Below, piece after piece: positions 26,390-42,400 of a DNA stretch of 64,000 nt (positions are counted from its first letter, which is position 1; each line of letters starts with the position of its first letter). The DNA is from Baylisascaris procyonis (Eukaryota > Nematoda > Chromadorea > Rhabditida > Ascarididae). Where the stretch lies: contig JAZARR010000184.1 in NCBI GenBank assembly GCA_037389465.1, positions 1,571,049-1,635,048 of the forward strand. Reading direction: 5' to 3'. The translations under genes were made by a program, and so were the position numbers. Under the pieces are notes generated by a model that did no database searches, was not told where the DNA came from, and worked only from the letters and a program-made list of their open reading frames with translations.

Positions 26390-29300
26390 CTAAAAAAAAA
26401 CCAAATATAAATGAAGTGGTAGGAGAGGAGTGGACAGGAGAGGCTAAAAATAACAAGCGACCCAGCAATAAAAATGTGCACGGCAGCAGTAAAAAATAGA
26501 AGGGAGGAAATGAGGGGGAAAGGACGGGGGCGCAAAGCTGGCAATAAAAAAAACGAAGATGAGAAAAAATTTATTAAAGGTTGGTACTTTTACTCGTCTT
26601 ATATATGAGAAGTTAATTCTCTATATAAGAAAGCAATAATCAATGCAACATTTTTCCGTATCGAAGAAGCACAAACAACCAACCTGTATATTCGAGAAGG
26701 AATTCGCCCAATCGAGAATTAAATATAGAACCAGAATCCAGGCTTGCCTATGCTGCTCCGAATTCAGATCCACGTAATAACTAATAGCATCTTCTAGCAC
26801 TCTGCAAAGTGGCAATATGAAAATCATGAATAAAAACAAGGCAAATATGCAAAACAAAATTATTCGTTTGTTTTATTTGCAATACACTAAGCAAAACAAA
26901 TAAAACAAACAATACAAAATTCACTAAGCAAAACAAACGAAATCATGAAGTGATCATATCGGAATCTTATGGTAACTGAGAAGCAATAGAAAGGTATAAG
27001 TCAAAGAGTGGATCGTACGCTGCTGCAAAGCGGCAAATAGATCAGCTGTCCCGTATTATCCTACCATACCATCTTTAACTCGCCCTCAATGTCTCGATAA
27101 TCGCCAGATCATTCCTAAAAATGTGGCAATTCGACCGCCGATAGCTAACGGTAGAAGACTACCGATCAATAGCGAAATGCAGAGCATTCTAATTTTTCCA
27201 GCTTCAACAAGAAAACCTGAACTGTTACAAATCTATCTGCAAAACACTACATTTATGACGGTCCTCTCGTCTAATTGTAATATCTGGAATTAGGCTCCTG
27301 TACACATCACAGCGTTCGATGCTTCGGCCACGCTATACTCTTCACCCCGCAGAGGTCGCGATTTACAAATGGAGGTCGAACAATGCAAATCCACTACTAA
27401 TGCTCAAAACTTAAAATCCTTGATCACTCTGTAATGCTAAGTAGAGTGAATAATGAAAGTTACCCAACAGTAATTCAAAATCAAAGTGGTGAGAAATCAA
27501 TTCACACCATCACAAACCAAAAAATTTATGCAACATCTGTCGGCTTGAAAAAACCCAATCGATTAAGAACCGTAACTTGCTAAGTAATCTGGAAGAAAAG
27601 ATCCTATTAGCCATTGTTCTTGGGAGTATATCCCATTACTTACCGTTTCACTCTTCGCGAGGATAAAATTAAATTTCGCCAATAATACCACTGTATTTTT
27701 TGCCACATAGGAATTACGCGATTTGCCCGGGAGGGAAAACAATAATAAAATCATCTGGTATCCCCGAACATTTCAAAGTGAGAGTGAAAATTTTAAAAGT
27801 AAAACACCACTTTTAAGGCATTCATTATTGAAAGCAGCAGCTTTTTTCATTCATATATCGAATATTTTTTCTACTCGAAAATGATCTCAACAACATCGAC
27901 ACACCAACAAACTGATACTAAAAGCAAATAATACTCATCTAAATAAAACAAAAAAGAATCATTCCAAAAATGAAATTGGGGTAAAAAAAAACAAACGAAC
28001 GATCCCAAAAATAAAATAACAGACACACAAACCTAAGCAATCTGCTTCTGACGATATTCTTTTGCTCGGCATCCGTTCTTTCGACATCCACATAAATACG
28101 AAACAAAATGCACAACGCCGAGCGCATACTATGCGTTTCTTGACGCAATAAATTAGGCTTACTCCTGCCTGAAATCATTTGTTCGTTCTATAACCACTAG
28201 TTAACATAAGTCCTCAGGGATAACCTCGCTTCTCTTCATCATTCGTTGTCTTCCCCAACACTTCCCCCTTGCCCCACCTCACCTCCAATCCTCCTCCTCT
28301 AGACGGCACCCACGCACCTGTCGGCCAGCTTATTTCCCCACAGAGCAATAATAAACGCCGTTTAGTAAAGGAAACACAGATGCTAAACAAATAAATATTA
28401 ATAAAGAAAATCATTTTTTTAAAGAGTTTAAAAGAAACAAACTAAACGATATTAAAATCGAGTAAATTTTCCCAAGATAAACGACCGGAGATGCTATTAA
28501 TATAACGTACGCTTTTGTATTCCGCTCAGCACATCAGTCAATTTCGTAACATTTTCATGTTCCAAACGATCCGACCGCTCATAAAAACCGTCGATGAAAG
28601 AATACCTGAATTGTAATGTGGCCGGTCTAAGCCACAAAACTATTCGATGCAATAAAACATATAAATTCTTTGGTACCGTCGAACGTCCAGAATCCTCCTC
28701 ATAGTTGAAAAAAAAAGTTCCCTTCATAGTTCGTAGTGAAAAATCGTAGAACAGACCATCCCACAGCGTAAATTATATCTACTAAATTTCACACTTGCAT
28801 TTTCACTTCTGAATTGCAAAACCAAGATGCACATTGCAGCGCAAAATTTGCAGAAACGCCCAAGAGTGAAAAGCTTTTTCAACGAAAATTCAAAAAGCAC
28901 GGGCTTCTTTTGTATTTAGGCGATTGTAATCGGAAATCACAAAGAGCAGAAGAGAACGAACAAACCTTTGAAACCAGCTTTCCAAAGTAACGTCCTCTGC
29001 GCGTTGTTGCCGTTGAACTTCTTAGCGAGTAAGTGTGAATCAAGAAGACAATCAACCAAATTCAACAAATGCACCACCCCTGCAATCGTTATTACCTCAT
29101 CAACAAATTGTGCAACTTCATTCCACAATCCTCCGAAATGATTTTGCACATCCAGCTGAGTCTAAATAATTCTTCCGATGCAACTGCACTTCGCTAATAC
29201 CATGGAAAGTAGGTTTCGATTTCTACTATAATGATAATCCCACATGTTCGAAACCTCCTAATGAAGCAAGATCAAATTTACACTGCTTTACTTGAGATCA

Positions 29301-32300
29301 ACAAAAAATTGCAGTTAATGAATAAAACATTATAAAAAGCCAGAGCAGCAACATAAAAAAAACATCAAAAATTATTTAATAATTAAACTTGCTGGAAAAC
29401 GACTTCAATTCGAAGCAATGCAGAAAACATTTTATGCACTTCATCTTCACTTTGGGCAAATTTTGGTACGGATGTTAGAACACTCGAGTTAATATGAAAA
29501 ATTTGCAACCTCAACTTCATGATATAATGAAGAAAAAAGTTGCCGTATCTTTTGAACTAGCGAGCGATCGCACCTCTTACCAGATCTACCCAGCAACGGC
29601 TCACGTTTTCTTCGTGTCTCCTGCCTTTTCATGTGGGCAACTCGCTTTCTCAAATCTTCCACAAGCCTATGTGGCTCTGCGAAAGTGGCGCAGGGGTGCA
29701 AGTAAGTTGCTGAAGGAGGCAAAGCCAATTTATGTCGTCCACTATGTGAGAAAACTAAGCTATAAAATGAGATGGCAGGCACAGATTGTAGGAAAAATGT
29801 TTGAAAGCTGCTTCAGCATCGATAAATCATAAAATAATACCCAATGTCATGAGATAACCCAGCTGATCATGACTACCAGTACTGTAATTGCACGGCGAAT
29901 GTGAATCTAACACGTTCCTCCATTCTCACCATCTATCCGATCCTCAATTAGAATGACGTCATAACGATTAGCAAAACGATGGCGAGAATATAAAACGAAC
30001 CAATATAAGAATAAAGGCCATCTGTAGCACTATCACTCTCCACATTCGACGACTTCTCTCCATTATTATTCCTTATATCACCATTGACGAGCATCGTTCG
30101 CGATGGCGATGCATTCGCATCAGTCGGTGACGATATCGCCAACGATGGTAACGCATGTGCATCTTCCTACATTCAAAACTTACATTTTAAACGATATTCT
30201 TCCTAAGACACCGTACTGCTGCCGGAAAAAAATATAAGACTATACAGTGATCGCCGCTCAACGCTTTTGGCACATCTACCGTATTGCGGCGAACAAGATG
30301 AAATCTCAGATTACAGTTTCGTAATTCGACATGCAACACAGATCTTTTCGCATTAAAACAGCACATATTTCATGATAGCCAAACTTATGGAGAAGTTAGG
30401 ACTCGCAAATACCGAATTTGATCTATGAGAAAAGACGAAAGCTCATAAGAAAAATTGCAAAAATTTAAAAGAAAATAAGAAGGTTGCAAGAACGAACTTT
30501 ACGTGAAGCAGATGGACCAAAAACGATACTGTTAACAGCATCGACCAATTCCAGTTGCACAACACATCGTACCAACAACGAAGAAAATATCGCATCACTA
30601 TTGCTGAAAACGAACGCTTATTTTAAGAAATATTTTTTAAACATCCACAGTACAAACAATATCCCGAAGAAACTTTACTACAATCTGAACTTTATTCTAC
30701 TTGGTGATGACAAAAGCTTTATGAGTACAGTAAGCATCCGTATAAAACATCTGAGATCTAATTAAGTGCCAATTCGATTCACGGCTCATGATCTTTCTTC
30801 ACCCTCTATCTGTGCCATTTACCATATGCATAGTGCGTGTCCTCTAAATACGAAGATTGAACAATACGAAATCTATCACTCTACTTGGAAGCATCAATTT
30901 GTATATGAAGAGGTTGTTTATATGATGGTGTAAAATGCCGTATCGTTACGCCGAAATGGTTCATCGCCGTCAACACAGCATTCTGCGAGAGCACAAATCT
31001 CAAACTTTTATGTTACAATTTAACGCTGTAGTCTGCAGTTAAATCTATGTATCGTGTAAAAAGCTGACGTACCCTAGAGTTGCTTCTAAAAACTTGCAAC
31101 TTCACGAGCTGAAGAGTTTATAATCAAGGCGTTGCTCTTCATGTAGAAGAGCTTCCCCTCACGAAAGCAACTCTGTACTAGGTGCCATAATCATAACAAT
31201 TTCACTTCTGAATTGCATTTCTCACTAAGTGGGTTGCAATTACGAAACAGTTGTTGATTTATGCAGAAATTAAAAATTTCAGACCTAGCAGTGAAATGTG
31301 TGATTGGTTGCGTTGGTTCATTATTCACCTGGTGATCATCGCCATTCGATAGCGGTACAGACGTTATAATCGCATCCGGTTCCCAAGTCAGTAACCTGCA
31401 ACACAGACAAACATTTGCATGTAGCTAACGCCATAATTTATGCTCTGCTCCTCATTTTGCCTGCACCCCTCACCCCTTTCCCCTCTCCCACTCTCAACTT
31501 TCACCCCTTCGAATTTATGAATTAGATTTGTTGAATGCGATACACATATAACCACTTCTTTATGCTGAACGAACTAGAAATTGAAAGCTGAATATCGTCA
31601 CGAAATTATTTTGCAATGCACATAGCAACAACTATCTCAACGTGAGTTCCTCGTTAACACAAGTCAGGCGGAATAATGCATAATTGGGAGGGTGCACAAT
31701 CAAATGGATGAAGCATCCAGTTGTCACAAGCACAATTCACATTCAACTGCTTTCCGATGAGACAACGGTGCATGGCGTGAGACTGAAATTATCTTGCGTG
31801 GGGATCAAGCATAAAGACTGTCTTTTTCAGCGACTTATACACAACGAAGATTTTTTTTTTACATGCACAAGCATCAATGAAGTGTCCAGTTGTCTTTATT
31901 CAAGCCAGCATTTCAGCAACAGCGTCCTATGCGACCTTCTTCCTTAACAAGAAGCTAATCACTGAAAGGCCCTGAAAATTGCACTTTTCAACCCTAAACG
32001 CAGAAGAATTCTGAAAAAAATTTCCAGTTTTCCAGAGCAGATGGGGAGACGAGCAAAGATATTTACAGAGGCAGAAAATATTTCATTTTTAAAATCTGGC
32101 CAGTCAGAACAAAAACGTTCATTTCCAATATATGGAAGCAATTCATCTATTCTGATCGCCATTAAAGACAAGACGCAGAGAGTATGATGGAAGGGGTGGA
32201 AAGGAGGGGAGGCGCAGGTTGTCAATGTTTAACTGTATTTCATCGAATCGCTATTCTATATGTGATCCATCAGGTTGCTCAATATGGCCAAATAAAATAA

Positions 32301-35300
32301 ATTATTTAAATAACGTAAATGCCAGCACAATATAGATGTGTTCATAGAAACAATATGTTAAAGAAAGAAAGGAAATTACGAATGTGGGAGAGTCGAGTTG
32401 AATATATTAACGATGAGCGATATTGTTTCTTGCCACATTGCCGATGAGAATCGACAACCATTTAAGAGTATTAAATTCTCCAAACAATTAATTGCTGATC
32501 GTGCAAGTTGTTCGTTCTCTTAAAATTCAATTATTTTTCTTTTAATGATATCGATAATCAAATAATAAAAAATAATTCCCCATTCTATCAAATAAAATAA
32601 GTATAATGCATATAATGCATCATTAAAGAAAGATCCGCAAACAATTTGCATAATAAACAGTAAAAAAACTGCTACCACAACGAACAGAAATACTTTAAAA
32701 AGATGCAAATACCCACTCCATAGCATTTAAGCATCAATTTTCATTGAACATTTCTTATAAGCGCACCTCATTCACCTCCAACAAACGTTAATATAAAAAA
32801 CAAAACCTTGATGTCTTCTCAGTAACAAACAGCTTATCGATGAGGTGATTGTTCAGTCACTATCAGAAAAAAACAGCCAACTGTAAAAGCATTGGAAGTT
32901 TCAACTGACCAAAAATATAATATTACTTATAGCATGTTCACTAAATTCAAAGAGTTACACAACTTTCTTAAATACAGTAAGAAAGTAGATTCCAATCAGT
33001 GTTACTCTCTCTCCCTTAATGTTTCCCCTCTCTCTATTTAAATTACTGACCTTGTTGTGCACACCAATACAATTGATCGTATATATTTGTGAGGAGAATA
33101 TTCGATAACACCGAATAATATTGAGTGAAAACATCAACAACCGCATAGAGTGCATGATTACATGTAGTGCGCATCCACTCTCTTTTCTGAAAGTATTTTA
33201 ATTCACCATCGATGAAAAAACCAATCTACATTAATAACACTTCGTTGTAAAGCACATCCTATCAAGCCTGCTGCTAAGAGCTACTCCCTGCCCAAGTCGG
33301 TAAAATTAAATTTCCAAAATTATATTCAACCTTTTCTTGAAATCAATCCTCTGACATATATGTAGCAAACCAACTCAGAAAGCATATAGGACACTTTAAC
33401 ACAACAAGACGACTGATTCTTTCTTATATATCTTATATGTTTACAGACGCAGTGTACTCAGGCTGACTGAATTGCTGCAGATTTCTTGTGCATTTGAAAA
33501 TAAAAAAGGAAATGTCACAGGGCATTTCATTCATCAAACCTCATCCACTCATCAACGTTCAGAGAAATCAGTTCCGAAAGCGCCACTCTGTCATCTCTAA
33601 TAATGAACTCCTTTGTCCACTAGCACGATTTCACGGTTATCTCAGTGCCCCTATCATACAACTTATTCATTTAAAGCAAATATCGAGATATCATGGTTTA
33701 CCTTAATTGAGATGCAAAAAAAGGTGGAATGGCAATCAAAGACAACAAGGCACTAACCTCATTCTGTTCCTCTGCCAATTTCATCACATCGAATATTCGG
33801 AAAGCTACTTGGAATAAATCCTTCCACCATTCATCCTTGAATTCACCCCCGTACGTCTTCATTATTTCAAACATTACTGTAAGACTCCTGAAAATCAGGC
33901 AAACATAAAAAATAACAATTCGCAGTAGAGAAAACCAAAACTTTCAAAAATTGAGGTTTTATAAAAACAGTATCACGAATGAGCTGAAGGAATTGATGTA
34001 ATCAAGAATCCTTAGAAAAATGCTCAAGAAAAGCAAGTATCCACTGCCTTTAATAAAACAGCTACAGTAATTTTATAAGCCTTGCCAGCTGTGCTGCCAC
34101 CACTCGTTTTCGAGGACAAACTCTGAATGGATAATCTTGAAGCCACTCGTTTTCACGAGCTCAAGGTACGCTCGTGTTTTCCTAGCACTTTGTTGCTCAC
34201 AGATGATAAGAGAAAAGCCCATTGTTGCTCACAGATGATAAGAGAAAAGCCCATCAATTAGGCTGCTTAAGTTAGATCAGGTGGATCAACGAGGACATTA
34301 AAAGACAATGGTTGGGGGATAACTTACAATGAAAAGTAAGTAATACGCTGATTTTCACAACTACTACTCGAGGTTATCAAAATATACGAAAATTAGCGAA
34401 GTACGTGCTCAAGCAATGAAAATATGTGCTGGAAACAGCACAATTCATAAAGACGACTTGAAAAAGACAAGCGAACCACGTGTATCCGATCACTACCTCC
34501 TTGGCATTTACATACTCACTTCTCTTCTCTCCTGCCCCCAATAAAAACCGAACTATTTTAAAGTTCTCGTGATCTTTGAAACACTAACTGTGATGTTTTG
34601 TGCTTTTCTCGACATGAAAGAGTATATTTTTCATACGAAATCTTTTTCACATATCTTTACATCTGCCATGACTATGCATTTATTTTATAATGATACTTCT
34701 ATAAAAGCGCTTATGGGTTTCTAATCTGTATACCGAACAACGCAGAACAGCAATTATCGAATGACCAAGTTATATGATCCCAACACTGAGAAAGAGTCCG
34801 GAGGGATGCCCTGATACAATGAATTTTGGAAAATGGTAAGTAGGATTGCATTCCGGGAAACTAAAGCTCGAAGATGTCTCATATTACGGATAGTTTTTAC
34901 TTTCTACTGACAGCAGCTGGAGCAAAAACCGTATGCAAATGTACTCATCTCTCGTTTTGGAAAGCACAAGCGACCCTTCCCCTACTTCCATCGGATTTGC
35001 TTCAATTTTCAAATGCTAAAATCAACCGTTCAAAGAGTAAAATGAAGTGTAAAAATACGAACCATAGCATATAGCTTCAAGAAAAAAGCGCATTTACTCG
35101 AACAAGCTTCAACGGAAAAGTGCTAAGATAACCGAACATTGTTACCTTGTCCTCACATCGAGCTTGCATCGTCCGATAATGCACGACAGCTCGAACATAA
35201 TCGGGAACCAACCCCTCAAGAAAACCCGTTGTGTATCCTGAATTGCGGCACCATCCTCCCACTGATGTTCGACAATCAACTGCTGATTCACCGATACGTA

Positions 35301-38300
35301 AGTGGCACAAAGTCTTATAAGACGAATTGCTTCCATTGAAATGTCGGGAAAATTGGCGTTACAAGCAAACTCAGAGAGACATTTTATGGCATCTTGAAAC
35401 GAATCCAACGCGTTGCCGAATTCGGCCGCGAAAACAGTAGCTGAAATCAATGAAGCATTTATCACCCAAAATGTAGCATCGTTCAGCTTCCCCTTCCCCC
35501 ATAGAAAATCAATTGCAGCAGCCGCCTTTGACAGTGACATATGACACATTATTACAGAGACAGAAGATAAGGAAAGATTGAATTTACAAATCATGCAGTA
35601 ATGCATTAAGGCACAGTACAAGAACAAATTTTTCTTTTCTCCCCTCGTTTCCCCGGTATTTCCATGAAAATGCCTAAGATGATTGTTGCAACCAATTTTT
35701 TGCATTGGCAGGACGACACTGTTTAGAAAATTGAAGAGAGGAAATAAGAATGATTAAATCAATAAAAACAATTCTAATAAATCGAATCATATACTTGTTA
35801 AGGCCCTTCCGGGAAGCATGCTGTTTTTTTTCAGGAATACGCTGAAGTATCTACAATAAGAGAGCACAACTCGATCATAAAACATAATAAAACAACTCAC
35901 TAATAATGTAATTAGTGGTCGTGAATGCGCTTTCAACAATATCCTCATCGTTGCTGCCAGCCGCCATTGTAAACACAGAGAAAACGTTCTTCCAACCCGA
36001 GATGATCTTATCCCAATGTGAATTTACCATATGCGTCATACATGCAACAACCAGTTCGCGACACTTCAGAGATCTAAACTTTAGAACGGGTGAGATAAAC
36101 CGTTTTAGAATATTTAAACAGCTGTACACTCATCCTCCACATCGGATTTCTGCACTTTTCTGGAAGTTCGAAAACTAAAAGGCAGTGATCAATCGTATCA
36201 ATAAAAGTGCCATTCTCAGCAATTTCACTGCCTATACGGATCGTTGAAATTTCAAAAAAAAAAAGACCTGAGCTAGCAACAATAATCTAATGTAACAGAA
36301 ATAATTTAATGAGTTAGGTAACACAATGCTCTACTTTGTGTTTCTTTTATTGTGCCCTACTCCCAAAATCACTCAGGGCTCTCGTTTTATTGAATAATAA
36401 AAATCCCTCAAGCGGACCTGTTTTTATTCATGATGATTTCAAATGGCCTCAAGAAATCCTTCTGGAAACGGAAATTATGCAATTCGCCTCGCTCCAGAAA
36501 CTTCATTGACAATTGTCGTAGAGCATCAACAGCGAAATGAGCGATCATCTCATTTGCGTTACAACCAGCCTTGAATAAATTTGTTTGAAACGCCCATACT
36601 CTTTATATGAGAAACAAAGACAGAAATTAATGGAAAACTTCAGGAGACGTATAATCACTAAAAGCTGCACTTGATGTAGGCTATATGATTCCCGACGTTA
36701 CCATCACTATCACCGATCAACATCACATTCCCACATAATAACAAGCATGAGGTCATTACTGTTCAAACAAAACTACAGCAGTTCAGAATAATATTGCAAA
36801 CCACTGTACTATTGAGTCGTGGATTAACAAAAAAAAAGAAAGAAAAGAAAAATTCTGGTCTAATTAATCTTCCCGTAGTCTGACAAGACACAGAGATTAA
36901 GCAAGCCATTGCTGGTGATACGGATCCAACTGTAAATCAGCATTTTCACTCATTCACTGTTTTATCTGTATCTGTGAAAAAATTACAACAAAAAACCGAT
37001 AAAATGAAAATGAACCTTGTTGAAGTGTTCACCAAGAATTGCCCATATTCGTGACCATTGCAATCGGATTCTGCCCATATTATAGAATGAAATCTCGACA
37101 ATCTTCTGCAACATGAACATTCGTGGATTCCCTGCTGTAGCCAATTCCTCTACCGAAACGTTACAAAGTGCACGAACAAACTGAACGACTGCGTCGCCAT
37201 CCAGTTTTGACGAACCTTGGAAAATCCTGAAAATTTGAACAAGTTTCATTCTATCACCTCTCGGAAATTATCGGAACTTCTGAGGAAAGCCTTTCATGTC
37301 AAAACGCTATTAAAATAAGCATCTGCATCGATCATCCCGAATAATGAATATAAAATTCGCGTATCTCATTCATCCAAAATCTTGAACAACAATCAATCAA
37401 ACTGAATAAATAAATTCTGTACAAATCTCTCATTCTATTTTTCATCCTCACTTCACTTTAAGATCGTCAGAAACAAATTGGAAAGAAGCTATAGTATCTC
37501 ACTTGTCAACGGCAACAACGACGCTCTGTGAGGTGGTCTCACCAAGGCATTCCTGTAGACTTTGCAACATCCGTTCATCCACATGCGATGCGCTCTTTAA
37601 AACATCTGCAATTCGAGCAAATAATTCGGTGAATAACGAGAACAAACACACCTCCATCAGTAAATCAAAATTAATCAAATCAAAAGCAGAAGTGTATTTT
37701 AGTGCCAATTTTCAAATGACTAAAAGTTCACCTCATTCGGCCAAAAGAAGCATCAAAGACATAGCGGCTACTAATATTCATAATCATCCATAACTTCTAA
37801 ACTGCAAATTACGCCAGAAAGGAAACAAAGTTGGGAACCAATACCACTCAGAATCTCTCAGCACCTCACATTTCATAAGATGTCCCCTTTTGAGCTATCC
37901 GCATAAAGTTCTACTCAAGCTTGAATATGCAAATGAGCCATGGCCTTCATAACAAAAGGAGGATTGAAATCGATATTACGCAACAAACTTCAAACGTTCA
38001 ATTTCTTAAAACTAGCATTATAATTAGCAAAACGCTTTTTTATTTGGCTGTAATTTATGGTCTTTAAAGGTATGACAGTAAGAAGGATGCGGAAAGTGAT
38101 GAATGGAATTTTCAAACTCTTATAGACGCAACCTGATCTCAAGAAAGAAACATATGAATGAGTGGAGGCTTTATTTGAATGATGTTACATTAGCATCGCA
38201 GCATCCGCTCAGTGCCAGAATACCTTACATTTTGTATTTAAAAATCATTATAAAGAATTCCTCGAGAAATCGGCGAATAAGAATTTTCATCCAACCGCGA

Positions 38301-39368
38301 TAATACTTGATAGCAACGAGGAGGGAGGAGTTCTTTGACTGTTTCCATAAGAAAACCATGTGGGAGGAGATTTGGAAAAAAATTGATGAAAAGTTCCGCC
38401 CGGTTGGCTGAAACACATAAAATACTAACAACTTACACTGCGCGGAGGAATCATTGAAAGCTGGAGAATTCGACGGTCTTACACCTGTTCCAATCAACTG
38501 TGCTAATTCCAGCTGTGATATACACTTCAGCACCTATAATCTGTCAAACATTTACGCTTTGATGCCTCAAGTATATTTCAAATGGTTTCAATACCCTTCA
38601 CCAGAACCCCTTATCTACCATGTTTGTGAATACCGAATGGAAGATCTTCAGGTTCAAAATTTAGAGTTCTCATTTTTTGTTTCAACTCCTATAGGATTTG
38701 ATGTTGCGCACCAAAAGAGATCACAAATGCTGCAAAAATCACTTATCCCATTATCTCTAATGAAACTGCCCTCAGTACGATCGCGACCCTCCACCCTCCT
38801 CCAATCCCCACCTCCACTCCTCCTCTCTCGTGGGCAACCTCCTCTCTCAACAAAACTTGAAGCACTGCTAGACGCCAGATCTTTGTAGGAAATAACAAGA
38901 TAGCCTGCAGGACACCAACGATACGACTAAATGGTGTTTTTGATATAGACTTTTGATGAATCGTGGTAGAGGACATACAGCACACCGCATCTAAGCTTAA
39001 ATAAAAAAGCAGGTGAGACCTTTTACCTCATTAAAATAATGCATCTTGGAGATAAAATACGCATAAAATAAGTGCGGGTGAGGTGATTCACGCAGAAATA
39101 TGCAACTAAACGTCATCCTCACAACTTCAGTTGTCACAACAAATTATCGTGTTAAGATAATCACTATAATAATTTCCAAATTTTCAATAAAAAAGAAAAA
39201 AAAAATTCTGAACAGAACTTACATCAACCCACGATTCATCAAGACAATTTCCATCCTCATCACCAACAGTCATCAACAGCTTTATTGATTCGATATTCTT
39301 TGATTTCATCTCAGCCATCGAATTCTTTGCCGTTAACAATGTAAACCTTAATAAAAACCAACGAGTCA

Positions 39369-39448
<80 letters not shown>

Positions 39449-42400
39449 TTATATTTATATAATGTCTAGGCATACACGTTAGGTGCAGGGTCATAAATGA
39501 CATAACGTGTGCCTATGCACATAGCTGACTTCCATACACAATTGTTGCACCGCCATTAAATATATGAAAAACAAAATAATCTATTTTTTAAAAACGCAGA
39601 CACCGGATATTTAAAAAGAGTAGCAATCCATTTTCGTATTAAAAATTGCAAACCTTGCAAGTGCTTGGATATAAGCATTCCTTTCGAGGGCCAAACGGAA
39701 AAGACATGCTATTCGGATGCCAAGTCGAAATCCTTGCAGACACCACGAGATTATATCGCTATCCTCCGATGTCTGCAGACCAATGCTGAATGCTGCCAGA
39801 CAAGGCGTCCATGCTATCTACAAATGCTATCATTTCATTCAGCCATAATACCATATCCGCAAATTTATTTTAACATTTATTGAAAAACTCAATCAGAATC
39901 ATTCATCATCTACGTAGAAAATAATCAAGTGGTGCAAAAATTAAAAATTAATATCATAAAAATCCTCTACACAATCAGCCATCAGCATTAATGATGCAAT
40001 GACAAAACCAGTCTTCCTGATGAGAAATCTCATGCATCAAACTGTGAGTCAATTCGACAGTATTCTCAACAATGAGGACCTCTTTGAACGAAAAGTGGTC
40101 CCCTTAGTCTTAAACTCCAAATTATAAAATATAGCCTTGCAAGCCACTCATCATCACGCCTTTCCATGCTACTATAAAGGTAAGCGCTTCTAAGGGAATA
40201 GCTGTCTGCCAATTACTCTGCAGAATTCTGTTTTGGTTCACAACTCCTACAATAAGCCATCTTTCCAATAACAGCAGCTCCGTTGCTTTTACGTGCATCC
40301 GCTGGCCGATCATGCATAGAGAAGGATTCAGTTAATACAGTTTTTATTACTCTCCCACCAAGTGACCTTGAACATTAAATAAGACCTCATTCAGTGAACT
40401 GCTCTACCAAAACAAAAAACAAATTCGCCTGTCAATTAGGATCTGAATCATATCAGTCGACTGTCAGTTCACTTTGTTGCATAGCAATTTTGACAAGTCA
40501 TATATACCGTACCTGCATATTATACGTTTGCATATAGGTACATATCTGCAATTAAGATCAAACGGATCCCGACAAACCTTAAACATCGGTCGCACGTGTT
40601 CGTAATGAGAAGCAGAGGTGAAAGCAGCTTCATAGTGCGAGGCAGCCTCCATAAGCGCCCTCGCTGTATTCGCCATTTGGGCTAGCTCGACGTTCTGCAG
40701 AAGTTTGCGTTGACGTTCGCTTGTTGCCGATGCATCTGAATAAGCTCAGATGAAGGCTAATGCTGGAATAACGAACTCTTCAAGTTCCAATCAGCGCTTT
40801 CCCTTTTACGCATTAAACAAATTACTGTAATCATTTGCAGATTTGCAAAAGCACTAAGTGATCCATGTGAGCATCTCTGTTCGTTTTGGAGATCTCCAGT
40901 TTTCGAAGATAGGGCAGAAGTGGTGGGTTCACCCACAAATCCGAGAAAAGTAAAGTGGACGAGAAAAGCAAGAGGACAAATTAAAGCAAACATAGCTAAA
41001 ACGAAAGCAAAAATTTGAAGCCTCGGAATGCCAAAGTGGTAGGAACAGGGTGCTTCACTTATTATGTGCTGATCTTATAGCAATTTGACTCAATTTTCAG
41101 AAGCCTGACGCATTTTTGTCTTTGGAAAGTTCAGAGTGAACAAAGGTTCTAATTCAACAACAATAATTTTTGTTTGCAGCATGATAGATAACTTTACAGT
41201 GCTAATGACTGAGCTCATAAATAACCTTTATGGTCTCATCACTAAAAACCCGCAGTGCAAACGACAGATATCTTCTGTAATCTTGTTGTGATGCACTGCG
41301 ACACTGCGTAAATTTGGCATTCTCTATGAAAGCACTTCTCAATTATCTGCAAACTTTAGCCACTCGTCCCATTCCTCAAAATATCATTGGAAGACTGTTT
41401 AACAATCACGTCAATCACTAAGACCAACATTGATGCCTTTTGAAAACTTTAGTGGGATTAGATCAACAAACCAAACTCACTCCTAAATCCCAAAATTTTG
41501 CTCGCCAAGTCCTTCTAATCAGCCTGCCATGGAAAGCTTCGATTCTACCTTAGATAGGGGGCGGCTCAGATACGCCTCAAAACACTGCTAAATGAGATTT
41601 GCTTCACATTACTCTGCAAAAATCAGCGACTAATCTACACGACAGCTCCACTCTGCAGAATATACGCTCCTTCACTATTTATGAGAAAGGTTGAACTCAA
41701 TTCCGCAACATCATATACTGTAGTTAAACTTACGAAAACGATTCTTGGACTTACACCCACAAAATGCCTTTTGAGTCCCTGAAAGTGCACTTTAAAAGCA
41801 CCTGAACTCTTAGATATAGCGGCTACACACGCTTCGGTATATACTTACCACTGAGGCCTAACCTTCCTTCGTTTCCTATCGAACATCTCACAAGCATGGC
41901 CATAATCGAGCAAGAGAGGTGGAACCATCACTAGACTACTTCACAAATTTCAAGGAAAATTCTGTCTTCCCGATCGATCTACAGAACAATGAACACGCTT
42001 GTAATTAGAATATCCCCTTTTGTACGAGCTAAAGTAATACAATTTTTGAAGGAACCCGTTCCCAATTTTAATATATATTTCCAGTAATAAAGCACCACTC
42101 TTTATCACCGAAATCCTAGCCTCAATACTCCCTATACAATTCACTTCGTTTTACTCTGATCACATACATTTCCAAAAGACAGAACAGAGAATAAAGACAG
42201 GACGACAAGTATACAATTAATTAAACTCAAAACAAATCTATGCCATGATCTTCTATACTCCTATCTCTCAAGATCCACAACGTCAGCGAAGCAAAGACAT
42301 CACCTTGATCCTTATGCACTGTCTAAGCCATGGGAACATTGCTGGTGTTGTGGTTTACAATATTCGACGATATACGAATTCTGAATGCTTCTCAGCAGAT

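Noticed and set aside
38454..38888. 144-aa plus-strand ORF
   Set aside because: Its first part is antisense to agef-1 exon 19 and the rest is intron 18 including a pyrimidine tract. No homology.
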